This document shows, one piece after another, positions 14,172-20,343 of a DNA stretch of 41,659 nt (the first letter of the stretch is position 1; every line of letters starts with the position of its first letter). This stretch comes from a virus. The notes below the pieces were generated by a model, which had not been told where the DNA came from, searched no databases, and was given only the letters and a program-made list of their open reading frames with translations. The position numbers and the translations under genes are program-made. The DNA is taken from positions 1 to 41,659 of IMG/VR virus record IMGVR_UViG_3300031455_000098; one strand, written 5' to 3'.

Positions 14172-14564
14172 ATGCACCCGGCGCAAATAAAGGCAGCCCT
14201 GTCCATCGCGGGCTTCAAGCAAACCGAGGCGGCTCAGCGGTGCGGCGTAGCGCCGACGACGGTGGGTGCCGTCATCCACGGCCGCAGCCGCAGCAAGGCG
14301 GTGGAAGAGTGGATCGCCCAGGCAACACGACTCCCGCTCGCCGAACTTTGGCCTCAGTGGTACGGCGATGGAGAGGTGACGCTCACGGGAGAGGAGCGCC
14401 AGCTCGTGCGCGACTTCCGCACCCTGCACCCTGCGCAGCGCGAGCAGACACTCGCGTTGGTGCAATCTCTCAAGCTCGGCGTGCCGACTGGCAGCGTCGT
14501 CATCGGCGGCAAGAATTCACGCATCGCCGGCCGCGACTACATCTCAAACAAGCCGAAGAAGTGA
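14172..14564 (+). CDS. Ner/Nlp-type HTH repressor, rightward
   Basis: A 130-residue protein: HTH at residues 3-63 (AQIKAALSIAGFKQTEAAQR, CGVAPTTVGAVIHGRSRSK, PLAELWPQW), paralogous to the leftward regulator. An extra linker and helical part follow (EERQLVRDFRTLHPAQREQT), then VIGGKNSRIAGRDY near the C-terminus, a short glycine/asparagine motif seen at the ends of many phage regulators. This is the likely lysogeny repressor, longer than the leftward protein. ATG 14172 has no strong ribosome binding site; ATG 14109 in frame lies in the operator and would shorten the control region. Possibly leaderless or weakly translated. Confidence 0.75.
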   Translation: MHPAQIKAALSIAGFKQTEAAQRCGVAPTTVGAVIHGRSRSKAVEEWIAQATRLPLAELWPQWYGDGEVTLTGEERQLVRDFRTLHPAQREQTLALVQSLKLGVPTGSVVIGGKNSRIAGRDYISNKPKK

Positions 14565-15151
14565 CCGTCTCTATGGTCAATGCATGCCCTCTTTGCGGCA
14601 TGTGCCTTGCGCGTCCGGTACAGCGAAAGACCAAGTGCCCCGGCTGCGGTGACTACCTCTTTTTGAAGTGCAGGCCGGGCGAGCCGCGCGAGGCGCGTCG
14701 TGTCGTCGGGAGTACAGAGGCCGCCGAAATTGACCGGGCGTGGGAGGTCTACATCGAGGCGCAGACCGGAAACTTTCGCTTGCAGCGCGAACTGGACGGG
14801 GCGCGCTATCGCGAGCGCATGCAGGCGCAGGTTTATCCCGAATCCCTGGCCGTATTTCACGTCCAATTCTTTGGCCCGGTCCGGGACGGCGATCTTCTCC
14901 AGTTCACGCGGCCGCAGGATCGAAGCGAGTGGCTCATGGTGCTCGATATGGCGCGAGGCGCGCTCGTGCACCGGACCGCCTGGACGAGACATACGGTGCC
15001 TGCCGTGTGTCCTATTGAGGCGTTGGTGCGCCCGTTCGTGGATGGCTCCAGCATCGACTGCGTCGATCCCGCAAGCAACACGGTCGCCAGGCGGCAGGTT
15101 GCGATGCCTTCACTGTGGCGTGTCGACGCGTGGCGACTGACCGCCGATTGA
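14561..15151 (+). CDS. Zinc-ribbon phage protein, 196 aa
   Basis: GTG 14561 overlaps the repressor stop (GTGA); ATG 14573 in frame is an alternative. Cys9-x2-Cys12 (with Cys15) and Cys26-x2-Cys29 make a zinc ribbon at the N-terminus (NACPLCGMCLA, TKCPGCGDYL). Residues 50-90 are helical (EIDRAWEVYIEAQTGNFRLQ). The C-terminal half is strand-rich (SLAVFHVQFFGPVRDGDLLQ, RSEWLMVLDMARGALVHRTA). The protein is not recognised. Its coupling to the repressor suggests expression in the lysogen, perhaps as a regulator or accessory factor. Confidence 0.6.
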   Translation: MTVSMVNACPLCGMCLARPVQRKTKCPGCGDYLFLKCRPGEPREARRVVGSTEAAEIDRAWEVYIEAQTGNFRLQRELDGARYRERMQAQVYPESLAVFHVQFFGPVRDGDLLQFTRPQDRSEWLMVLDMARGALVHRTAWTRHTVPAVCPIEALVRPFVDGSSIDCVDPASNTVARRQVAMPSLWRVDAWRLTAD

Positions 15152-15227
15152 GCGCATGGCGCCGCACCATCAGCGTGGCACGCATCGTGCTGGAAATCTC
15201 TCTCCTACAGGAGCGGGGAGAGGAGCG

Positions 15228-15428
15228 ATGCAAGACGAGCAAATGGAACCCAAGGGCGTGGCGGATGTTGCGATCAACGCCGCGAGTGGCGCACGCGTGG
15301 CAGCGCGCGACTACTATGAGCTGACACTTCGATTGCGGGGCCAATGCAGCACCTGTGCGCTGCGCCTGGTCACGTGCATGATGACGGGACGCGAGCATCC
15401 TGGATCGCCTGCGGACGACACCGGATGA
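15228..15428 (+). CDS. Small protein with RVAARDYYE motif, 66 aa
   Basis: ATG 15228 with AGAGGAG upstream. Residues 10-35 read VADVAINAASGARVAARDYY then ELTL, echoing the C-terminal VIGGKNSRIAGRDY of the repressor two genes upstream. Cysteines at CSTC (residues 40-43) and one at LVTC could bind metal. Not recognised further; likely part of the same immunity-side transcription unit. A 76-bp gap separates it from the zinc-ribbon gene. Confidence 0.55.
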   Translation: MQDEQMEPKGVADVAINAASGARVAARDYYELTLRLRGQCSTCALRLVTCMMTGREHPGSPADDTG

Positions 15429-15434
15429 CCCCGC

Positions 15435-15462
15435 TTTCCACGCACGCCATGTGCGCTATATT
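15435..15462 (+). promoter_or_regulatory. Possible sigma-70 promoter before the lysis module
   Basis: TTTCCA at 15435-15440 and TATATT at 15457-15462, 16 bp apart, lie between the 66-aa gene and the holin. The -35 match is moderate. Together with the dyad element at 15484 it suggests a regulated late promoter region. Confidence 0.35.
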
Positions 15463-15483
15463 GGTGGTGCCGGCACCGCGGCT

Positions 15484-15502
15484 CAGTAGCAGCCGCTAAA
15501 AG
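15484..15502 (+). promoter_or_regulatory. 19-bp dyad element, late-module copy 1
   Basis: CAGTAGCAGCCGCTAAAAG, with the symmetric core TAGC-N4-GCTA. It matches 23212-23230 at 17 of 19 positions; the two differences are both in the N4 spacer. It lies 34 bp before the holin start. Candidate binding site for the Mor-like activator. Confidence 0.5.
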
Positions 15503-15514
15503 CCGATCCGATGT

Positions 15515-15539
15515 CCATGCCGCAGCATCTGCGGCATGG
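15515..15539 (+). promoter_or_regulatory. Hairpin enclosing the holin start codon
   Basis: Perfect 10-bp stem CCATGCCGCA / TGCGGCATGG with a 5-base loop GCATC. The holin ATG (15536-15538) is inside the 3' arm. An overlapping 23-codon ORF in another frame starts at ATG 15511 and ends at 15582, so its translation would open the stem. Confidence 0.6.
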
Positions 15540-15931
15540 ACACTCCCTCGAAGCTCTCGACGTTTCTCGGCTCCGCGCGTGACACATTGCGCGGCTTCTG
15601 GCTGCCGGTGCTCAGCGTCGCCACGACGTTCCTCGGCTCCGCGCGCGACAAGCTGCGCGGCATCACGCTGCTGCTGATCGGTGTCGCCACGTTGTGGCTC
15701 ATCGCCCAACCCAACCCGCTGGTGGAATACGCGCAGCCCGTGAAGATCGGCCTGCTCGCGTGGCTGGTCTGCAAGATCAGCATTGCCGCCTATCTGGGCT
15801 ACTGGATCGACCGGCTGCTGCATCCGCGCTCCCGGCCCGGCGCGCTGCGCGACATCGAGCGCATGGCCGCAGAAAAACGCCGGGCCTTCATCGTGTGCGC
15901 GTGCATCCTGGCTGCGGGGTTCTTCACGTGA
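15536..15931 (+). CDS. Putative holin
   Basis: A 131-residue membrane protein with predicted spans near 22-30/43-57 (GITLLLIGVATLWLIA), 70-92 (IGLLAWLVCKISIAAYLGYW) and 115-130 (AFIVCACILAAGFF). The segment ISIAAYLGYWIDRLLHPRSR with a following charged region is typical of putative holins of Xanthomonadales and Burkholderiales phages. It would form the inner-membrane hole that releases the transglycosylase encoded next (GTGA overlap). The N-terminus carries an internal repeat, TFLGSARDTLRG and TFLGSARDKLRG, 22 residues apart. No good ribosome binding site precedes the start, which is inside a hairpin. Confidence 0.75.
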   Translation: MDTPSKLSTFLGSARDTLRGFWLPVLSVATTFLGSARDKLRGITLLLIGVATLWLIAQPNPLVEYAQPVKIGLLAWLVCKISIAAYLGYWIDRLLHPRSRPGALRDIERMAAEKRRAFIVCACILAAGFFT

Positions 15932-16608
15932 GGCGCCGCGCGACGGACACCTGCTACGGGAACCCGCTGCTGCGCGTGACGATCTGCTGCGCGGTGCTGA
16001 TCGGCCTCCTGCTCATGGCCGCATGGGCCAAGGACGCGCACGCGTCCGGCACGGACCGCATCGTGATTCCCCAGGCGTCGGTGCTGTACCGGCTCAAGCT
16101 CGACCGCGAAGTGACCTCACGCTTCGGCGTGAACGATGCGGTCGCTCGCATCGCCGGGCAGATCCACGTGGAGAGCCGATGGAAAGCCGACGCGCGTAGC
16201 AAGTACGCCGAGGGCATGGCGCAGTTCACCCCGTCGACATCGACGTGGCTCGAATCCGTGTGCCCGGACATCGGCCCACCCGATCCGTGGTCTGCCGATT
16301 GGAGCGTGCGCGCCGTGGTCTGCTACAACCACTGGCTGCATGCGCGCGTGCGCGGTGCGACGCCGTGTGATCAATGGGCGTTTGTCCTGGCTGCGTACAA
16401 CGGCGGGCTCACGTGGATTCCGCGTGATCAAGAGCGGGCATCGGCGCAGGGAGCCGACGCCGCCCGCTGGTTCGGTCATGTCGAGTTGCACACCCCGCGC
16501 GCGGACTGGGCACGACGCGAGAACCGCGCTTACGTGTATCGCATCCTCAAGCTCGCCGAGCCCGCGTACCTCGCGGCCGGCTGGCCCGGCATCGCGGTGT
16601 GCGGATGA
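15928..16608 (+). CDS. Lytic transglycosylase endolysin (SLT family)
   Basis: A 226-residue protein starting at GTG 15928, which overlaps the holin stop. The N-terminal hydrophobic segment (VTICCAVLIGLLLMAAWAKD, residues 17-36) is a signal peptide or signal-arrest anchor ending near AHASG. The catalytic domain has the SLT hallmarks: IHVESRW with the catalytic Glu near residue 81, YAEGMAQFTP, VVCYNHWL, and AAYNGG near 153. It cleaves peptidoglycan glycan strands in the periplasm during lysis. It lies between the holin and spanin genes, a standard lysis cassette. Confidence 0.88.
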   Translation: MRRRATDTCYGNPLLRVTICCAVLIGLLLMAAWAKDAHASGTDRIVIPQASVLYRLKLDREVTSRFGVNDAVARIAGQIHVESRWKADARSKYAEGMAQFTPSTSTWLESVCPDIGPPDPWSADWSVRAVVCYNHWLHARVRGATPCDQWAFVLAAYNGGLTWIPRDQERASAQGADAARWFGHVELHTPRADWARRENRAYVYRILKLAEPAYLAAGWPGIAVCG

Positions 16609-17015
16609 CAGGCCGAGGCACTTCCCTTGCGATGGCGGCCCTCGTGGCCGCCCTCGTTTTCGGCGCCGGCTGGATGACGCGCGGATGGCGCGACGCGAGC
16701 CAGCGCGAGGATGACCTGCGCGACCAGGCGGCGGCACAGGCGCGCGAGGACGCGCGACGCCAAGGCGTTGCCCTGGCCTACACCGAACGATTGACTCAGA
16801 TCGAGGCGAGCTATGCGAGCGTGCCAGCGTGGTGGGTGTGGTTTGTGGCTGAGCGCGGCGTGCTGCGCGATCTCGACGTTGGCCCTGTCGGGTTGTGTAT
16901 CTGGTCGAGCTGGAACGCCGCCACGTCCGCCGAATCCTGCACTGCTGGTGCGCCCGGCCCTGGTGTTGCCGGCGCCGCAGAGCGCGCGACTGGAACACCT
17001 GATGGCCAACCATAA
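16605..17015 (+). CDS. Rz-type inner-membrane spanin
   Basis: A 136-residue protein with ATG overlapping the endolysin stop. An N-terminal transmembrane anchor (TSLAMAALVAALVFGAGWMT, residues 6-25) is followed by a charged coiled coil (QREDDLRDQAAAQAREDARR) to about residue 75, the usual i-spanin layout. The 3' end encloses the start of the Rz1-like gene in another frame. The last 50 residues are of odd composition for a spanin (GLCIWSSWNAATSAES), probably a by-product of the overlapping lipoprotein frame. Confidence 0.75.
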   Translation: MTGRGTSLAMAALVAALVFGAGWMTRGWRDASQREDDLRDQAAAQAREDARRQGVALAYTERLTQIEASYASVPAWWVWFVAERGVLRDLDVGPVGLCIWSSWNAATSAESCTAGAPGPGVAGAAERATGTPDGQP

Positions 17016-17124
17016 GTCCACCGCCGAGCGCTATCACCGCTGCGCCGCGCAACTCAACGCGCTGATCGACGAGGTGCAGCCGCACGCGATCGTGCCGCCG
17101 TGGCTGCCCGGGTGGCTGCAATGA
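16813..17124 (+). CDS. Rz1-type outer-membrane lipoprotein spanin
   Basis: Nested out of frame in the Rz-like gene. The signal sequence (GLWLSAACCAISTLALSGC) ends in the lipobox LSGC at about residues 25-28, followed by the proline-rich stretch TPPRPPNPALLVRPALVLPA typical of Rz1. ATG 16813 is used; TTG 16843 would give a cleaner signal peptide. At 103 residues it is longer than lambda Rz1: a helical C-terminal part (KSTAERYHRCAAQLNALIDE) may extend the bridge to the inner-membrane partner. The stop overlaps the next start (ATGA). Confidence 0.75.
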   Translation: MRACQRGGCGLWLSAACCAISTLALSGCVSGRAGTPPRPPNPALLVRPALVLPAPQSARLEHLMANHKSTAERYHRCAAQLNALIDEVQPHAIVPPWLPGWLQ

Positions 17125-17315
17125 CCGAGCGCGACCGCGACGCATGCCTGGCCAAGGCCGACGAGTGGGTGCGCCTGGCCGTCTCTGCCGAGAGCGAAGG
17201 CAATCGCCATCCACCGATGAGCGCGCGCCGGCTCACCGGGCACCAGCACGCGCGCACGCTGCAGCGCTGTGCCGCCGAACTACGTGAGCTCATGGGACCG
17301 GTGCGCCGTGGGTGA
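17121..17315 (+). CDS. Hypothetical small protein, 64 aa
   Basis: ATG overlaps the Rz1 stop. It is helical and charged: MTERDRDACLAKADEWVRLA, then HQHARTLQRCAAELRELMGP. No membrane segment or known family. It lies between the spanins and the DUF2730 gene and overlaps the next start by 8 bp. Confidence 0.6.
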   Translation: MTERDRDACLAKADEWVRLAVSAESEGNRHPPMSARRLTGHQHARTLQRCAAELRELMGPVRRG

Positions 17316-17739
17316 AAACTGGGACGCCGTGCAGCTGCTCGTCGCGATCGTCTGCGCCCTGTGCGCCGTGATCTCGGCGACGGTGTGCCTGCTGATCTGG
17401 CGCAAGGCCAAGACCGGGGATCTCGGCCAGCAGATCGCCGACGGCGATGCGCGCGTGCAAGCGCATGCCGAGCAGCTGCTCGGTCATATCCGCGACGACG
17501 TCGACGCCGTGCGCGATGCGGTTGCGCGAATCGAGTCGCACCAGGCTGCCGACGACAAGCACGTGCTGCGCGCGAGGGACTTGTCGCCGCTGCACGAAAA
17601 AATCAACCGCGTCGCGATCGAAGTCGCCGAGACGCGCTCGCGGACCAGCGCGGAGAACCGTGCCCTGGGCGAGCAGATGAAGGTGCTCCAGGGGCTCATG
17701 CAAAACCTGCTGACAAACAGCACTGGGAGAAGCCGATGA
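17308..17739 (+). CDS. DUF2730-like Mu-type membrane protein
   Basis: 143 residues from GTG 17308 (MGENWDAVQLLVAIVCALCA). One membrane segment at residues 9-30, then a basic stop-transfer RKAK and a long coiled coil (QQIADGDARVQAHAEQLLGH through QMKVLQGLMQNLL). This layout is the DUF2730 family found just before the small terminase in Mu-like phages (near Mu gp25). Its function is unknown. The start is set by overlap with the preceding gene. The stop overlaps the next ATG by 4 bp. Confidence 0.7.
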   Translation: MGENWDAVQLLVAIVCALCAVISATVCLLIWRKAKTGDLGQQIADGDARVQAHAEQLLGHIRDDVDAVRDAVARIESHQAADDKHVLRARDLSPLHEKINRVAIEVAETRSRTSAENRALGEQMKVLQGLMQNLLTNSTGRSR

Positions 17740-18026
17740 ACATCACCGAAGCCACGATGCCGTACCGGCGTGGCCGCATTCTGGCGATCGTCAAGGCCAG
17801 CAACGCGAACGGCGTATCCGAATCGCTGCTGCGCTCGACGCTGTGCGCGTTCGGCTACAAGGCTGACAAGGACACGATCGAGATTGACCTCGCCTGGCTG
17901 AGCCGCCACGGGTTGATCGACCGCCGCACCGTGCAGGGCGTCGGGTTCGTGAAGATCACGCCACGCGGATCGGACGTGATCTCGGGCGATCTGGATTTCC
18001 CCGGCATCCAGCTGATCGAGGACTGA
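17736..18026 (+). CDS. Mu gp26-like winged-helix protein
   Basis: 96 residues: RRGRILAIVKASNANGVSES, LLRSTLCAFGYKADKDTIEI, DLAWLSRHGLIDRRT, VGFVKITPRGSDVISGD. This is the conserved winged-helix protein that sits immediately before the DUF3486 small terminase in Mu-like phages. Probable DNA binding; the exact role in packaging or regulation is not known. ATG 17736 overlaps the stop of the DUF2730 gene. Confidence 0.75.
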   Translation: MNITEATMPYRRGRILAIVKASNANGVSESLLRSTLCAFGYKADKDTIEIDLAWLSRHGLIDRRTVQGVGFVKITPRGSDVISGDLDFPGIQLIED

Positions 18027-18029
18027 CGC

Positions 18030-18602
18030 GTGGCCGCGCGCTCGACCATCGCAAAGCTGCCGCGCGAACTCGCGGAGCTGTGCCATCGCCTGATCCGCGA
18101 AGGGGCGACGATCCACCAGATCACGGACAAGCTCAACGAGCTCGATGCGGACGTGTCGAAGTCGGCGGTCGGGCGGTACGTGAAAAGCACGCGCGCGATG
18201 ATGCAGCGCTACCAAGCGGCGCAGGAGATCGCGGGCAAGCTCGTTGCGCAGATTGGCGAGAACCCCACCGGCGATGTCGGCGCGTTGCTCGCCGAAATGC
18301 TCAAGACGATCGCGTTCCAGATGATGGCCGATCTCGGTGACGCCGAAGCGCCCGAGGAGGGCGACACCGACGCGGAGGACCTGCGCGTCAAGCCGATGGA
18401 GTTCATGCTGCTCGCGAAGGGGCTGGATCATCTAGAGCGCGCGGGTGCGGTTGGACTCAAGCGCCGCCTGGAGATCGAGCGCGTGGCGCTGCAACGGCAA
18501 GCCAAGGCCGCGGAGAAAGTAGCCCGCGAGAAGGGACTCAACGATGATCAGTGGGAGGCGATTCGGGCGCGGTTCCTCGGCATCCAGGCGGCCGCTGCGT
18601 GA
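18030..18602 (+). CDS. Small terminase subunit (DUF3486, Mu gp27-like)
   Basis: A 190-residue protein from GTG 18030. It starts with the typical STIAKLPRELAELCHRLIRE and an HTH (TIHQITDKLNELDADVSKSA, VGRYVKS), which contacts the packaging site. The central helical part (YQAAQEIAGKLVAQIGENPT) mediates oligomerisation, and the C-terminal helix includes the charged QRQAKAAEKVAREKGLNDDQ. The stop overlaps the large-subunit GTG by 4 bp. It matches the Mu-type packaging set in order and length. Confidence 0.88.
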   Translation: MAARSTIAKLPRELAELCHRLIREGATIHQITDKLNELDADVSKSAVGRYVKSTRAMMQRYQAAQEIAGKLVAQIGENPTGDVGALLAEMLKTIAFQMMADLGDAEAPEEGDTDAEDLRVKPMEFMLLAKGLDHLERAGAVGLKRRLEIERVALQRQAKAAEKVAREKGLNDDQWEAIRARFLGIQAAAA

Positions 18603-20251
18603 CGCCGGAAGAACGCGAAGAAGCCCTGAACCTGGTCGACGAGATCCAGGCCAAGCGCGCGGGTGTCCAGCTGGCCGGCATCCCCAAGGCGCAGATCCCG
18701 CACATCCTGCTGCCGTACCAGGTGCGCTGGCACCTTGACGAAAGCATCGTTCGGATTTGCGACAAGGGGCGCCGCGTCGGATTCACGTGGGGCGCGTGGG
18801 CGGCCGAGGCTGCGCTCGAGGCCGCGCGAGCGAACGGCGGCATGGATCAGTTCTACATGGGCTACAACCAGGGGATGGCCGCCGAGTTCATCGGGGACTG
18901 CGCCACCTTCGCGCGTTGGTACAACCAGATCTGCTCCGAAGTCGATGTGGGTCTGGAGCACGTGCTCATCGACGATGAGAAACGCGATATCGTCACGTAC
19001 AAGATCAAGTTTGCGAACGGCAACAAGATCGAGGCGCTCTCTGCGATGCCGCACAACTGGCGTGGCCGGCAGGGCCACGCGCGCATCGACGAAGCGGGTC
19101 ATCACATGCGACTGGAAGCCGTGATCGATGGCGCGCTCGCCTATCGGATATGGGGCGGGCGGATCAGCATCGGCGGCACGCACAAGGGCGAAGACAATCC
19201 GTTCAACGAGTACGTGAAACGCTGCGTCGAGGGCAAGCTCGGCTGGTCGCATCATCGCGTGCGATTCAGCGATGCCATCGCCGAAGGATTGTTCAAGCGC
19301 ATCTGCCTGGTGACGAAGAAGGTCTGGGCGCCCGACGCGGAGGTGGCATTCGTCGCGGATGTGCGCAGCCAGTATCCGACGCCGGAATCGGCGAACGAGG
19401 AACTGGAGTGCATCCCCAAGCGCGGCAGCGGCGTGTACTTCAGCCGGCTCCTGTTGGAGAAGTGCGCCGAGCCCGGAATGCCGGTGGCGGTGTACTCCAA
19501 GCCGGCCACGTTCGTCACCGATCCTGATCGCCTCGCGGTCACGCAGAAGTGGATCGAGGAGGTGCTCGCGCCGCTCGTGCGTGCGCTGCCTGCGCACCTG
19601 CGCAGCGTGTTCGGCCAGGACTTCGGGCGCTCGGGCGATCTGTCCATCATCGTAATAGGGCAACCCGAGGAACGCAGCCGCGCGTGGCGTACGCCGCTGC
19701 GCATCGAGCTGCGCAACATCCCGTTCGACTGCCAGCGCTTGATCGTCTCGTGGCTGCTCGACAATCTGCCGCTGTTCCATCACGCCAAGTTCGACGCGCG
19801 TGGCAATGGCCAAAGCCATGCCGAGGCGGCGCTGCAGAAAGTCGGCGCGCAGAAAGTCGAATGCGTGATGGCGACCGGGAAGTGGTACGACGAGTGGTTC
19901 CCGAAGTACCACCAGGCATTCGAAGACGGCGAGATCGTGACCTTCGGCGACGAGGATTGGATCGCCGATCATCGCAGTGTCGTGCTCGTTGCCGGCTGCC
20001 CGCGCATGAGCGACGCCCGGACCAAGGGCAGCGACGGTGGCGACCGCCACGGCGACGCCGCGATTGCCGGTGTGCTCATGTGGGCGGCCGCGCGGCAGGA
20101 AGCACAACCCGCCGCGGGCGAGACTGTGGAGGCGACCAACGACGATCAGCTGCCGGAGGCCCTGCGTGGTCGCCGCCGGAGCCCGATGTTCGGTCGGCCA
20201 CAGGAACGCACAGGACGCGTTCTAAGCGCCACCGACGATTCGGAGCGCTGA
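18599..20251 (+). CDS. Large terminase subunit (Mu gp28-like)
   Basis: A 550-residue packaging motor from GTG 18599 (TPEEREEALNLVDEIQAKRA). A Walker A variant CDKGRRVGFTWG lies at 54-65 and Walker B-like RIDEAGHH at 162-169. The nuclease domain starts near 335 with FGQDFGRSGDLSII (Asp341), HAKFDARGNG (Asp399) and GDRHGDAAIA near 484-493, giving the acidic triad of the RNase H-like nuclease. It translocates phage DNA into the prohead and cuts it after a headful. In Mu-like phages packaging starts at the left host-phage junction. Confidence 0.9.
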   Translation: MTPEEREEALNLVDEIQAKRAGVQLAGIPKAQIPHILLPYQVRWHLDESIVRICDKGRRVGFTWGAWAAEAALEAARANGGMDQFYMGYNQGMAAEFIGDCATFARWYNQICSEVDVGLEHVLIDDEKRDIVTYKIKFANGNKIEALSAMPHNWRGRQGHARIDEAGHHMRLEAVIDGALAYRIWGGRISIGGTHKGEDNPFNEYVKRCVEGKLGWSHHRVRFSDAIAEGLFKRICLVTKKVWAPDAEVAFVADVRSQYPTPESANEELECIPKRGSGVYFSRLLLEKCAEPGMPVAVYSKPATFVTDPDRLAVTQKWIEEVLAPLVRALPAHLRSVFGQDFGRSGDLSIIVIGQPEERSRAWRTPLRIELRNIPFDCQRLIVSWLLDNLPLFHHAKFDARGNGQSHAEAALQKVGAQKVECVMATGKWYDEWFPKYHQAFEDGEIVTFGDEDWIADHRSVVLVAGCPRMSDARTKGSDGGDRHGDAAIAGVLMWAAARQEAQPAAGETVEATNDDQLPEALRGRRRSPMFGRPQERTGRVLSATDDSER

Positions 20252-20343
20252 TGGCCTGTCAGAACGCCCGGCCCCTTTTTGAGAAAAGTCCTGTGCCGGT
20301 CTGGCGCGGTTCCGCGGCCCCATTCTGGAGATGCACCCCATGA
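20251..20343 (+). CDS. Micro-ORF bridging terminase and portal, 30 aa
   Basis: ATG 20251 overlaps the terminase stop (TGATG), and its own stop overlaps the portal ATG at 20340 (ATGA). It encodes MACQNARPLFEKSPVPVWRG followed by SAAPFWRCTP. It is too short for family recognition. Exact coupling at both ends suggests translation through this stretch delivers ribosomes to the portal start, whether or not the peptide matters. Confidence 0.45.
   Translation: MACQNARPLFEKSPVPVWRGSAAPFWRCTP

Noticed and set aside
13765-14564. Toxin-antitoxin pair reading of the two HTH genes
   Set aside because: Both proteins are DNA-binding paralogues; neither shows a toxin fold. Position fits a phage switch.
18548-20107. 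519-codon minus-strand frame opposite the large terminase
   Set aside because: High-GC shadow frame; the plus strand carries a clear terminase with motifs, and the minus product has no recognisable domain and no start context.
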